Shown here piece after piece: positions 36,146 to 45,216 of a DNA stretch of 64,000 nt (positions are counted from its first letter, which is position 1; each line of letters opens with the position of its first letter). The stretch covers positions 1 to 64,000 of the forward strand of contig JAJFGK010000062.1 of NCBI GenBank assembly GCA_021776195.1, given 5' to 3'. Origin of the DNA: Kiloniellaceae bacterium (GTDB lineage: Bacteria > Pseudomonadota > Alphaproteobacteria > Kiloniellales > Kiloniellaceae). The notes beneath the pieces were generated by a model that was not told the origin of the DNA, searched no databases, and saw only the letters and a list, made by a program, of their open reading frames with translations. The translations under genes and the position numbers were made by a program.

Positions 36146-37300
36146 CTACTGGGCGCTCTTTTCGATCTTGGCCAGGATGAGGTTGCGCAGGAAGTCCAGG
36201 GTTTCGCGAGGCAGGCGCTTGCCGAAGGCGAGCTTGCCGCGGTCGGCGACCATGACCAGGGCGGGCTGAAGCTTGGTGTTTCTGGCGCCGCCTTCGGGGC
36301 CGCCGACCTTGATTGTCTCGACGGCGGAAACCGAGAGGCTGCGACCCTTGCTCTCGCCCCAGCGGCTGATCGAACAGGTCGTCAGGTCGTACGGGCCGAT
36401 GCGCAGGCGCTCGCGCGACAGCAGGTCCCACAGCACCACACAGATCAGAATGACCTCGAAAAGAACGCCAAAGCCCCCGGCGAGCCAGGCGCCGGTCCGG
36501 TCGGCCCCCGAGCCGCTGAAGTAGGCGACGCCGATGAAGATCCAGGGGAAGGCCAGGAAGAAGATCATGGTGGCGGGCGAGTTTTGCGGGCCCTGGCGGG
36601 TCACCACGAGTTCGTCGCCTTCGACCTCGACCGCGACGCCCTCGGCCTTCTGGCCCAGGCTGTCGTAGTCGATCTTGAGCTTGCCTTCCTCCAGCAGCTC
36701 GGAGACCGACTTGTCGAGGTCTTGGATGTCCCGTTCCACCAGGCCGTCGGCGGACTCTTCGATGGCTGGCACGCCCAATGCCCGCGCCGCGCGCTCCCAG
36801 CGCCCACGCCAGGAGCCCCGGTCGGTCGAGGAAAAGAGCGTGATGGTCTTGTCCTTGTCGGGGTGGTGCAGCTCGACGAGATAGACCGTGTAACTCGAGG
36901 AGCCGTGCTTGGAGCCGCGCGAGACCCGTTTGGTGCGGGCCAAGACGCCGCGATAGGCCGAGAAGGGCTCATCCCAGACCAGGCGCTTGAAGAGACGTTG
37001 CTCGTCGACGCCGATCCGGTCCGGGCCGATGGTGATGGTCTTGCTGTGGCGGATCAGGAAGACGCCATAGAGGAACAGGCCAAGGGCGATCAGCGGGAAG
37101 AACCCGGCGATCCACACCGCACCCTCGTCGTGGTCCGCGCCGCCGATCAACGCGGCCACCGGAAAGCCGCCCCAGACCAGGGCAAAGAGGCAGATGAACC
37201 AGCCCATCAACGGCCCGTTCCTGCGGGTCACCGTGACCGGCAGGTGATCGAGATCGGTGGTGACTTCCCGATGGCGTCGTCCGCCAACTCTGATGCGCAA
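36146..37300 (-). CDS. Duplicated membrane protein with two TM-pair plus beta-domain units
   Basis: 384 residues from TTG 37300, with a purine-rich GGGAGAGGGG upstream. It appears internally duplicated. Unit 1 has helices at about 32-52 and 64-84, then a soluble beta-rich stretch beginning KTITIGPDRIGVDEQRLF. Unit 2 has helices at about 245-265 and 272-295, then RERLRIGPYDLTTCSISRWG. The soluble parts resemble bacterial PH-like domains, which is a guess from the pattern of alternating hydrophobic strands. No known function. It stands alone, between the rhamnonate-dehydratase-like gene and the peroxidase gene. Confidence 0.7.
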   Translation of the reverse strand: MRIRVGGRRHREVTTDLDHLPVTVTRRNGPLMGWFICLFALVWGGFPVAALIGGADHDEGAVWIAGFFPLIALGLFLYGVFLIRHSKTITIGPDRIGVDEQRLFKRLVWDEPFSAYRGVLARTKRVSRGSKHGSSSYTVYLVELHHPDKDKTITLFSSTDRGSWRGRWERAARALGVPAIEESADGLVERDIQDLDKSVSELLEEGKLKIDYDSLGQKAEGVAVEVEGDELVVTRQGPQNSPATMIFFLAFPWIFIGVAYFSGSGADRTGAWLAGGFGVLFEVILICVVLWDLLSRERLRIGPYDLTTCSISRWGESKGRSLSVSAVETIKVGGPEGGARNTKLQPALVMVADRGKLAFGKRLPRETLDFLRNLILAKIEKSAQ

Positions 37301-37486
37301 GACCCGGGCCCCCTCTCCCTTGGTGTCATCCTTGTACCGGATGACCGGGGTGTCGGGCGACTATCGGCCCGAAGGGTCAAAAAGAAGTGAAGCCCTCCAA
37401 AAAAGGGGCTTTTCAATCTATTCCGTTACACATATATTACATTTCAAACATACTATCATTAAGGTTATGTAAAAAAGGTGACCAGG

Positions 37487-39289
37487 ATGGAACACCGATC
37501 GAGAAGATCGCTACGCGCGCCGAAAACTGCCACGGGTTTTGTCCTGATCCTTTGCGCCCTGCTGATGGGCGCGCCGGTTGCCGCGGACCGGCCGGAGGAG
37601 TCCGAGGTCTCGCCCGTGCGCAAGATCCGGCCCAATCAGCAAAAGCCCGATCGCGACCGCTTCATTGTCTTCGAGCCGTCGCTGCGCCGCATCGACGGGC
37701 GCGACAACAACCCTTACGAACCGGCCATGGGGTCCGCCTTCACGCCCCTGAACCGCTGGGCGCCGCCGGTCTACGACGATGGCACGGCGGCCATGGTGGA
37801 GGCCGGCCGGCCCAGCCCCCGGATGATCAGTAACTTGGTGAACGCGCAAGTCCTGGCGCGGCCCAACCGCGCCTGCGTCAGCGATTTTTTCTGGCAATGG
37901 GGGCAGTTTCTCGATCACGACATCGACCTGACCGACGGAACCGATCCACCCGAGCCCGCGAACATCGCGGTGCCGACAGGGGATCCCGAGTTCGATCCGG
38001 ACGCCACCGGCAGCGCCGAGATGGCGTTCAACCGTTCGGTCTATGACGAGACCACCGGCGGCGACCCGGCGACCCCACGCCAGCAGCTCAACCAGATCAC
38101 CGGCTGGATCGATGCCTCGAACGTCTACGGCTCGGACCCGGAGCGGGCCGAGGCCCTGCGCCTCAATGACGGCTCCGGGCGGCTGCGGACCAGCGCGGGC
38201 GATCTGCTGCCCTACAACGAGGCGGGCCTGCCCAACGCCGGCGGGGCCAGCGCCACGCTCTTTCTCGCCGGCGACCTGCGCGCCAACGAACAGGCCGGCC
38301 TGACCGCGCTGCACACCCTCTTCGTGCGCGAGCACAACCGCCTGGCGGCGCTCATCGCGGCGCGGGACCCGGGACTGAGCGGCGAGGAGATCTATCAGCG
38401 CGCCCGGTTCCAGGTCGGCGTATTGGTGCAGGTCATCACCTACCGCGAGTTCCTGCCGATCCTGCTCGGCCGGCACGCCCTGGGCCGCTACCGCGGCTAC
38501 GATCCGGGTCTCGATGCCCGGATCGCCAATATCTTCTCAACCGCGGCCTATCGCTTCGGCCATTCGCTGATCGGGACCCATCTGCTGCGCTTGGACGCGG
38601 CGGGCCGGGAGATCCCGGAGGGCCACCTGGCACTGCGCGACGCCTTTTTCGCGCCCCATAGACTGCGGGACGAAGGCGGCATCGAGCCGCTGCTTCGCGG
38701 GCTCGCGGGTCAGGTCGCGCAAACCATCGACGTTTACGTCGTGGACGATCTGCGGAATTTCCTGTTCGGCGCGCCGGGGGCCGGCGGATTCGATCTCGCC
38801 GCGCTGAACATTCAACGCGGCCGCGATCACGGCCTGCCGAGCTACAACGAGGCGCGCTTGGCCTTCGGTCTCAGCCCCGCCCTGGATTTTGCCGATCTGA
38901 CCTCCGATCCCGCGATCCAGGATCGCCTGGCGGCAGCCTACGATTCGGTCGAGGAGATCGACCTGTGGGTCGGCGGTCTGGCCGAGGACCATTGGCGCCG
39001 GGCCCAGGTCGGGCGGCTCTTTGGGACGATCCTCAAGAAGCAGTTCGGCCTGCTGCGCGACGGCGACCGTTTCTGGTATCAGAACGTCCTGTCGGCCAGG
39101 GAGGCGCGGCGCATGGAACGGACCCGCCTGTCTGATATCATTCGCCGCAATACCACCATCGGCCGGGAGCTGGCCCGCGACGTGTTTCACGTTCGCCCCG
39201 GCGGGGACTGCGGCCAGAGGCGAGGCCGGGATCGAGACGATGACGCAGGACACGGCGGCGAAGACCGCGGCCGCGACGGCGACGGCTGA
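37487..39289 (+). CDS. Secreted animal-type haem peroxidase
   Basis: 600 residues from ATG 37487 (AGGTGA upstream); a GTG nine bases earlier is possible. A signal peptide (FVLILCALLMGAPVAA) exports it. The peroxidase-cyclooxygenase family pattern is clear: distal His in WGQFLDHDIDLTDG, FNRSVY, WIDASNVYGSD, LHTLFVREHNRLA and proximal His in YRFGHSLIG. Also NIQRGRDHGLPSYN and QNVLSAREARR. Such enzymes oxidise halides or organics with peroxide outside the cytoplasm. The last 25 residues are an Arg/Asp/Gly tail. The gene is isolated, preceded by an A/T-rich stretch (37390-37470) that probably holds its promoter. Confidence 0.9.
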   Translation: MEHRSRRSLRAPKTATGFVLILCALLMGAPVAADRPEESEVSPVRKIRPNQQKPDRDRFIVFEPSLRRIDGRDNNPYEPAMGSAFTPLNRWAPPVYDDGTAAMVEAGRPSPRMISNLVNAQVLARPNRACVSDFFWQWGQFLDHDIDLTDGTDPPEPANIAVPTGDPEFDPDATGSAEMAFNRSVYDETTGGDPATPRQQLNQITGWIDASNVYGSDPERAEALRLNDGSGRLRTSAGDLLPYNEAGLPNAGGASATLFLAGDLRANEQAGLTALHTLFVREHNRLAALIAARDPGLSGEEIYQRARFQVGVLVQVITYREFLPILLGRHALGRYRGYDPGLDARIANIFSTAAYRFGHSLIGTHLLRLDAAGREIPEGHLALRDAFFAPHRLRDEGGIEPLLRGLAGQVAQTIDVYVVDDLRNFLFGAPGAGGFDLAALNIQRGRDHGLPSYNEARLAFGLSPALDFADLTSDPAIQDRLAAAYDSVEEIDLWVGGLAEDHWRRAQVGRLFGTILKKQFGLLRDGDRFWYQNVLSAREARRMERTRLSDIIRRNTTIGRELARDVFHVRPGGDCGQRRGRDRDDDAGHGGEDRGRDGDG

Positions 39290-39299
39290 TCGGGCCGGC

Positions 39300-39333
39300 C
39301 GGCGCCCGCAGGCCACCGGCGCCCGCAGGCCAC
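39300..39333. repeat. 17-base tandem repeat, two perfect copies
   Basis: CGGCGCCCGCAGGCCAC occurs twice head to tail at 39300-39316 and 39317-39333, filling over half of the 63-base gap between the convergent peroxidase and ATPase genes. The copies are identical, which suggests recent duplication or slippage. Confidence 0.8.
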
Positions 39334-39352
39334 CGTCGGTCGCCAGCAAGGG

Positions 39353-40387
39353 TCACGCCGCGTCGCTGCCGTAGAGGGCGGCGGCGATATCGTCGCGCGT
39401 GATCACGCCGACCGCCTGGCGGTTTTCGTCCAGCACCGCGACGGGGCTTTCGCTGGCAATAACCCGGCCCGCCACCTCGTAGAGCTTGGCCGAGGCCTCG
39501 ACAGCCTGCCCCGGGTCGCCCGTCGCGGCATCGCCCAAGGGCTGCATCACAGCGCGCACCGACAAAATGCGGTCGCGCGGCGCGTTCTTGGCGAAGGCGG
39601 CGACATAGTCGTCGGCCGGATTGGAGACCATCTCCTCGGCCGTCGCCATCTGCACCAGATAGCCGTCCTTCATGATGCCGATGCGGTCGCCGAGCCGAAC
39701 CGCCTCGTCGAAGTCATGGGTGATGAAGACGATGGTCTTGTGCAGCATCTTCTGGAGCCGCAGGAACTCGTCTTGCATCTCGCGGCGGATGAGCGGGTCC
39801 AAGGCGGAGAAGGGCTCGTCGAGGAACCAGACCTCGGGCTCGACGGCCAAGGAGCGGGCGATGCCGACGCGCTGTTGCTGGCCGCCTGAAAGCTCGCGCG
39901 GGAAGTAGCCCTCGCGCCCCTCGAGGCCGACGAGCCGGATCATCTCGCGCGCCGCGGCCTCGCGCTCGGGCCGGCCCATCCCGCGGACCTCCAACGGAAA
40001 GGCCACGTTGGACAGCACATCGCGGTGCGGCAGGAGGCCGAAATGCTGAAACACCATGCCCATGCGGTGGCGGCGCACGTCGATCAACTCGGCCTCGTTG
40101 AGGGTCAGGATGTCGCGGCCCTCGAAATCGATGGTCCCGGCGGTCGGCTCGATCAGACGGGTGAGGCAGCGGATCAGGGTGGATTTCCCGGATCCGGACA
40201 GACCCATGATCATCAGGATTTCGCCGGCCGTGACATCGAAGGAAACGTCGCGAACCGCGCCGATGTAGCCTTCGGCCTCCAGGGCCTCTTTGGAGGGGTG
40301 CCGGTCGTGGCGGGCCAGAAAGCCTTCCGGAGCGGCGCCGAATATCTTCCAAAGATTGCGGCAGGAAATCTTGACGTCTTGGCTCAT
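39353..40387 (-). CDS. Quaternary-amine ABC importer ATPase 2 (ProV/OpuA-like, CBS tail)
   Basis: 344 residues from ATG 40387. Walker A GLSGSGKST, VFQHFGLLPHRDV, signature LSGGQQQR and Walker B WFLDEPFSALDP are intact. The last 75 residues (SVRAVMQPLGDA, then AVLDENRQAVGVITRDDIAA) look like a CBS domain, the ionic-strength sensor of OpuA-type importers. It differs in sequence from ATPase 1 at 42652, and the two flank the double permease. The 193-base gap upstream carries two strong hairpins, so its expression may be set separately. Confidence 0.92.
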   Translation of the reverse strand: MSQDVKISCRNLWKIFGAAPEGFLARHDRHPSKEALEAEGYIGAVRDVSFDVTAGEILMIMGLSGSGKSTLIRCLTRLIEPTAGTIDFEGRDILTLNEAELIDVRRHRMGMVFQHFGLLPHRDVLSNVAFPLEVRGMGRPEREAAAREMIRLVGLEGREGYFPRELSGGQQQRVGIARSLAVEPEVWFLDEPFSALDPLIRREMQDEFLRLQKMLHKTIVFITHDFDEAVRLGDRIGIMKDGYLVQMATAEEMVSNPADDYVAAFAKNAPRDRILSVRAVMQPLGDAATGDPGQAVEASAKLYEVAGRVIASESPVAVLDENRQAVGVITRDDIAAALYGSDAA

Positions 40388-40424
40388 TGCCTGCCCCCAG
40401 AGGTGTGATGTCTTGTCACTCGCC

Positions 40425-40508
40425 AGAGCACTTCCATGTAACAAAGAAGTGCTCTAGTCGCCGGCCGGGATCTGCTGCCCGGTTCCTGGCTATGGTGCCA
40501 GGGACCGG
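40425..40508 (-). terminator. Two successive hairpins between permease and ATPase 2
   Basis: AGAGCACTTC/GAAGTGCTCT (40425-40434 and 40446-40455) is a perfect 10-base stem with an 11-base loop. CCGGTTCCTGGC/GCCAGGGACCGG (40479-40490 and 40497-40508) is a 12-base stem with one mismatch. They lie in the 193-base gap ahead of ATPase 2 and could attenuate or stabilise its message. Confidence 0.55.
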
Positions 40509-40580
40509 CTCCGGACTCAAAGCGATAGACAAGAGCGGGCGGATCCGCGAAACCGCACTTGCCGAGATAGCCGGCGGCAA

Positions 40581-42641
40581 TCACGCCAGGCCCAGCATCT
40601 TCTTTCTCTGGTTCGCCCAGGTCCGAATGATCTGGTCGACGGCCAGGCCGATAAAGGCCACGCAAAGCCCCAAAATGATGCCGATTCCGGTTCCTTGCGC
40701 CTCCGATATCGATTTCAAGATGAGCTGCCCCAGATCCGTGGTGCCGATGAAGGCGCCGATGATCACCATGAACAAGGCGAAAATCACGGTCTGATTCACC
40801 CCGAGCATGATATGCGGGAAGGCAAGCGGCAGCTCGATCGAGACCCATCTTTGGATGCGCGAGACACCGGACATCGTTCCGGCGTCGTGCAGAACGGCTG
40901 GCACGCTTCGCAACCCTTCGACCGTGTAGCGGATCGCGGGGACGGTCGCGTAGACCACCGCGGCAATAATCACCGAGGTGTCGGTGATGCCGAACAGCAT
41001 GATCACCGGGATCAGGTAGATGAAGGACGGGAATGTCTGAAAGAAATCGCAGGACAGCAGGATGGCCTTGCTGGCGAACGAACTCTGCGCGCACAGGGAA
41101 CCGACGGTGATGCCGATGACCGCCGAGACGATCACCGAGAAGGAGGCCATGTAGGCCGTGATCAGGGCCCGGTCCCAGTACTCCGAAAACGCGATGAACA
41201 ACAAGAACGCGCCCACGATCAGCGCCGACCTGACACCATCCAGGATGTAGGCCGTGCCCATCATCAGCAGGAAGGTCGCGACAACCGGCATGGCCAGATA
41301 GGCATCCCTCATGGGCACCAGGACCTGCGTGATCAGAAACTCGTTGAAGCTTTTCAGGCTGTAGAAGAAGGTGTCCCATATCCAGTCCACGGAGGCCTGC
41401 CAGAAGGGCGCCGTCGTCAGGCCCTTGTTGTGCGGCACGATGTAGAGATAGTTGAACCCTTCGGAAAATATGAAGGTCCCGGCGTAGGCCAGAACGGCGC
41501 CCACCAGGAATATGACAAGCGCGAGCAGGGCGTAGATGTGGCGCTGAACGAAGGTCAGGTCCGCAAAGTAGTCGGTTTGCTTGTGCGCCCAGGCCAGGGA
41601 CATCTTGTCCATCAGCACCGCGAGCAAGACGATACAGACGCCGATTTCAATGCCCGTCCCGATCTTCAGGGAGTTCAAGGCGATCATCAGGTTGGAGCCC
41701 AGGCCCTGCGCGCCGATGAAGGACGCGATCACGGTCATTGCCAGGCACTGCATGACCACCTGGTTGACGCCGATGAGAACGTCGCGCTTTGCCGTCGGAA
41801 GCAGCACCCGGAACATCAGCTGAAAATTGGTGCAGCCGTTCATCATGCCGGCATCCAAAATGTCGGCCGGCACGTTCTTCAGCCCCAGCAGGGTCAGACG
41901 TACCATCGGTGGCGTTGCGAAGATGATGGTCGCGATCGCCGCCGCATGATCGCCCACCCCGAAGAGGACGATCACCGGGACCAGATAGGAGTAATGCGGC
42001 ATCGTCTGGGCCACATTGAGGAGCGGGTTCATCGCCGCTTCGACAGCCTGACTCTTGAAACTCCAGATCCCCAAGGCCAGTCCCAAAACCACCGAAACCG
42101 GCGCGGCGATCAGAACGAACGACAGGGTCTGCATCGAAGGTTCCCACTGGCCGAACAAGGCGATGTAGACCGTGGAGATGGCGGCCAGCGCTGCCAGCCC
42201 CTTACCCTGTAGCTTGTAGCCGAGCAGGATGGCCCAGCCCGAGATCACCGTCCAGGGCAGCGCCGGCCAACGTGCCCAGGGGTTCTCGCCGACAAAATCC
42301 CAACTGGTGAAGGCGACGATGGTTTTCACGCCGCCAAGCACGACTTCCCTGATAAAGACAATGATCATCAGGACGAAGCTTGAGATGGCCCTGGTGATCT
42401 CTCTGAACAGGGGTTTCGATTCATAATCGTCGACGGTCGGATCGTAGACCTGAATCGGCATCCAATCGAACATCAAGCCCCTGACCGTGTCGTTGATGAT
42501 AAAGGGCAAGTCCTTCAGCAGCGCCGGCAATCGCCACAAGAAGTTGCTATCCGACGGCGCGACGAAGAGACACAGCAGGAAAAACGCGATCAACAGAATC
42601 GCGAATTGAACTGGCTTCGTGAGTTTCAATGAGGGCGACAT
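40581..42641 (-). CDS. Double-length quaternary-amine ABC permease (two fused permease domains)
   Basis: 686 residues, about twice the 280-350 of ProW-like permeases. Two permease domains are in tandem. The first has its coupling loop around MMNGCTNFQLMFRVLLPTAK (roughly 180-385). The second has it around AGTMSGVSRIQRWVSIELPL (roughly 470-680). Both contain the YSYLVPVIVLFG / FIYLIPVIMLFG helix. So one polypeptide supplies the whole membrane channel. The ATG at 42641 is taken, 10 bases after the ATPase 1 stop. Likely substrates are glycine betaine, choline, TMAO or similar amines. Confidence 0.9.
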   Translation of the reverse strand: MSPSLKLTKPVQFAILLIAFFLLCLFVAPSDSNFLWRLPALLKDLPFIINDTVRGLMFDWMPIQVYDPTVDDYESKPLFREITRAISSFVLMIIVFIREVVLGGVKTIVAFTSWDFVGENPWARWPALPWTVISGWAILLGYKLQGKGLAALAAISTVYIALFGQWEPSMQTLSFVLIAAPVSVVLGLALGIWSFKSQAVEAAMNPLLNVAQTMPHYSYLVPVIVLFGVGDHAAAIATIIFATPPMVRLTLLGLKNVPADILDAGMMNGCTNFQLMFRVLLPTAKRDVLIGVNQVVMQCLAMTVIASFIGAQGLGSNLMIALNSLKIGTGIEIGVCIVLLAVLMDKMSLAWAHKQTDYFADLTFVQRHIYALLALVIFLVGAVLAYAGTFIFSEGFNYLYIVPHNKGLTTAPFWQASVDWIWDTFFYSLKSFNEFLITQVLVPMRDAYLAMPVVATFLLMMGTAYILDGVRSALIVGAFLLFIAFSEYWDRALITAYMASFSVIVSAVIGITVGSLCAQSSFASKAILLSCDFFQTFPSFIYLIPVIMLFGITDTSVIIAAVVYATVPAIRYTVEGLRSVPAVLHDAGTMSGVSRIQRWVSIELPLAFPHIMLGVNQTVIFALFMVIIGAFIGTTDLGQLILKSISEAQGTGIGIILGLCVAFIGLAVDQIIRTWANQRKKMLGLA

Positions 42642-42651
42642 GATGGCGCGA

Positions 42652-43722
42652 TCAATCCGGCGATGGCCTGTGGGACTCGCCTCCAAACAACACCTTGATC
42701 ACGTGAGAGGCGTGCAGGCTGCCGACAACGGTGCCGTCGGCATCGACGACGGCAACCGGTTTGTTCTGGCTTAGGATCGCTTCCGCAACCGTTTCGATGA
42801 TGGTGTCCTTCGAGACCTGCAGGTCACCGAATTCTTCCGCGCTGTCGACCGGATCCATCACCGACTCGATCTTGAGGACCTTCTCTCGTGGCACGTCTTC
42901 GGTGAACTTGCGCACGTACTCCGTGGCCGGATTGAGGACGATATTGGCCGGCGTATCCAGTTGCTCGATGACGCCGCCTTTCATGATGGCAATGCGGTCG
43001 GCAAGGCGAAGCGCTTCGTCGAAGTCATGGGTGACGAACAAAATCGTCTTGTTCAAAACGCTCTGCAGTCTCAAGAACTCGTCCTGCATTTCCTTTCGGA
43101 TCAAGGGATCCAAGGCGGAAAAAGGTTCATCCAGGAACCAGATATCCGGCTCGACAGCCAGCGAGCGGGCAATGCCGACGCGTTGCTGCTGGCCGCCGGA
43201 CAGTTGTCTCGGGAAGTAGTTCTCGCGTCCATGAAGGCCGACGAGCTCGACCATTTCCATGGCCCTCTCGACGCTTTCGCGGGTGCTGCTGCCCTTCACC
43301 TGCAGCGGGAAGGCAATGTTCTCGACGACCGTCTTGTGGGGCAGCAACCCAAAGCTCTGGAACACCATGCCCATCTTGCTTCGCCGAAGCTCGATGAGCT
43401 GTTTATTGCTCATGGTCAGGAGATCCTGGCCTTCGACGAGAATCCGGCCAGCCGTCGCATCGGTCAGTTTCGATATGCAGCGAAGCAAGGTGGATTTTCC
43501 GGAACCGGACAATCCCATGATGACCAACAGCTCGCCCGCGCGAACTTCAAAGGACGCGTTGTTGACGCCGACGATGCAGTCAGCCGCCTTGGCCGCGTCC
43601 GCATCAATCGTGCCGTTGGCGCTTTCCAGCAGACTCTGCGCATTCTTTCCGAAGATCTTGAAGACCGATTCGCACTTGATGACGGCCTGCTCGTCTCCGG
43701 CGGCTGCGCCCTGATAAGACAT
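42652..43722 (-). CDS. Quaternary-amine ABC importer ATPase 1 (ProV/OpuA-like, CBS tail)
   Basis: 356 residues. Walker A GLSGSGKST, VFQSFGLLPHKTV, signature LSGGQQQR, Walker B WFLDEPFSALDP and switch THDFDEA are intact. The N-terminus carries an insert of about 20 residues (SLLESANGTIDADAAKAADC) absent from ATPase 2. A CBS-like tail is present (PVAVVDADGTVVGSLHASHV). It is next to the double permease with 10 bases between. Two paralogous ATPases for one double permease suggest an asymmetric ATPase pair. Confidence 0.92.
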   Translation of the reverse strand: MSYQGAAAGDEQAVIKCESVFKIFGKNAQSLLESANGTIDADAAKAADCIVGVNNASFEVRAGELLVIMGLSGSGKSTLLRCISKLTDATAGRILVEGQDLLTMSNKQLIELRRSKMGMVFQSFGLLPHKTVVENIAFPLQVKGSSTRESVERAMEMVELVGLHGRENYFPRQLSGGQQQRVGIARSLAVEPDIWFLDEPFSALDPLIRKEMQDEFLRLQSVLNKTILFVTHDFDEALRLADRIAIMKGGVIEQLDTPANIVLNPATEYVRKFTEDVPREKVLKIESVMDPVDSAEEFGDLQVSKDTIIETVAEAILSQNKPVAVVDADGTVVGSLHASHVIKVLFGGESHRPSPD

Positions 43723-43853
43723 GGTTGCCCCCCCACTCGTCTAAGTTCCCGCACCTGTTGGCCTTCAGGTCTTGACCCTTACTCTGGCGAATGCGGTTCG
43801 CGGGTCAACTTTATATTTCTATTGGCCCCGCGCCTTCGCCGGGCTCTAAACGA

Positions 43854-43878
43854 GGTTCCCCCCGAATAGGGGGGAACC
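43854..43878 (-). terminator. Intercistronic hairpin behind the quaternary-amine binding protein
   Basis: GGTTCCCCCC and GGGGGGAACC form a perfect 10-base stem with a 5-base loop (GAATA), about 50 bases downstream of the binding-protein stop and ahead of ATPase 1. No T-run follows, so a message-stability or partial-termination role is more likely than full termination. Confidence 0.6.
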
Positions 43879-43927
43879 AAGCGCTTAGAAAACCACGGTC
43901 AAAAGGGCCGTGCGGACGATGGGTGGT

Positions 43928-44905
43928 TTAGTTCCCCTCGCCCAGGACGGAGATGCTCCAGGGCTTCCAGACCTCTTCGTTGTCCGCGAGCCATTTTTTG
44001 GCCGCGTCGGCATGGGTCATCTTGTCGACATCGACCAAGGCCGCCATCGAGCCGATCTGAGGGGTGGTGAAGGACAACTGCGAAAAGGCCCGATAGGCGT
44101 TCGGGTGGGTTTTCGGGAACTTCCAGAATGCGCCCTTCTTCAGCCAGCCCTTCGGGGACCCACATCCCGTGGTCGACAGATCGCCGCCATCGGCAATTCT
44201 GCAGCCGTCGAAGTAAGGCGGGAACTCGATAAAGGTGAAGCCCGATGCATCCGTGAAGTTGGGCGACCAGTTGAAGATAATCGTGCCGCGGCCTTCCTTT
44301 TCCGCGGCTTGAAGTTCAGCCCACAGCGCGTCGGCAGCGCCGGCGAACTTGACGGTCCATTTGTCGTCCAGGCCCAAACCCTTGACGCGATTGGGCATCA
44401 CGTCGCCATGCCAGCTTTGCGGGCCTTCGAGCCAGCGTCCCTTGCCGCCGGAATCGGGCGTGGCGAAATTGTCGGAGCAATCCTTGAGGGCTTCCCACTT
44501 CGGCAGCCCCGGGCACAGGCCCTTTTCGATCACCCAGTTCGGAACGCCCATTTCCTCCAACGTCTCGGCGTCATGGGTTCCCGCATCGATCAGTCCGCCT
44601 TTTTCCATGGCGTTGTAGTAGGCGTTCTGCATGGTCGACTGCCAGACTTCGTGCACGAGGGTGATGTCGCCAGCGCGGACCGCCTCGAAACTCGCCTGGT
44701 TGTCGACCGGGACATACTCGACCGTATTGCCCATGCTCTCGAAGATTCCGCCAATGACATGGGCCATGACGATCTGGCTCGACCAGTTCTTGATGGGAAT
44801 CTTGATCGGCTCGCTGCTGTCGGCGGCGAACGCCGTGCCGCCGAAGCCGACAAAGCCAGCCATGACGGCCGTAAGGGCCGTGGTTTTCAGTTTTCCTAGA
44901 CGCAT
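43928..44905 (-). CDS. Quaternary-amine ABC importer binding protein (OpuAC/ProX-like)
   Basis: 325 residues with a signal peptide (TALTAVMAGFVGFGGTAFA). The mature protein starts with PIKIPIKNWSSQIVMAHVIG, and tryptophans in HEVWQS, IIFNWSPNF and EEVWKPWS suggest an aromatic cage for a trimethylammonium group. Such proteins deliver osmolytes or carbon sources such as betaine, choline or TMAO to the importer encoded downstream. AGGAGA precedes the ATG. It is the first gene of the unit, with a 611-base gap upstream that may hold its control region. Confidence 0.92.
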   Translation of the reverse strand: MRLGKLKTTALTAVMAGFVGFGGTAFAADSSEPIKIPIKNWSSQIVMAHVIGGIFESMGNTVEYVPVDNQASFEAVRAGDITLVHEVWQSTMQNAYYNAMEKGGLIDAGTHDAETLEEMGVPNWVIEKGLCPGLPKWEALKDCSDNFATPDSGGKGRWLEGPQSWHGDVMPNRVKGLGLDDKWTVKFAGAADALWAELQAAEKEGRGTIIFNWSPNFTDASGFTFIEFPPYFDGCRIADGGDLSTTGCGSPKGWLKKGAFWKFPKTHPNAYRAFSQLSFTTPQIGSMAALVDVDKMTHADAAKKWLADNEEVWKPWSISVLGEGN

Positions 44906-45011
44906 CTCTTTCTCCTGTTCAAATGGTTGATTGCTTTTGGTGGTGAGTTGCGGGGCGGATTCTTTCTCCTGATCTACTCCCGCGACCGGTAAATCTTGCG
45001 AGCCTGGTTTG

Positions 45012-45022
45012 GTAACGGTTAC
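45012..45022. promoter_or_regulatory. Palindrome upstream of the quaternary-amine operon
   Basis: GTAAC-G-GTTAC is a perfect odd dyad about 107 bases before the binding-protein start. It resembles LacI-family operators, which are often of GTAACCGGTTAC type, but no such regulator is in the window. Weak evidence, given the short length. Confidence 0.3.
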
Positions 45023-45178
45023 AGCATGGTGGCGATCTGCCCGAAGCCCTTGGCGTGCCGGGAACGGATCGCCGCGGTTTTTCCGGGTGGTCTGAGGTGC
45101 GGACGCATGCGATCGTCGGGATGCCGGTTGCGAAGGCCTTAAGCACTGACCGCTCGTGTACCAGAACGTCCCGATGTC

Positions 45179-45216
45179 CGCAGAGGCGCGCCGGCTTGAG
45201 CGGGCGCGCTTCTGCG
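45179..45216. other. Large hairpin in the 611-base gap 44906-45516
   Basis: CGCAGAGGCGCGCC (45179-45192) and GGCGCGCTTCTGCG (45203-45216) pair over 14 bases with one mismatch and a 10-base loop. The gap as a whole has no convincing gene: frames in it have no family pattern. It may be a long leader or control region for the operon at 43928. Confidence 0.5.

Noticed and set aside
37387..37833. A 148-codon frame overlapping the start of the peroxidase gene
   Set aside because: After the A/T-rich leader it continues out of frame through the peroxidase coding sequence.
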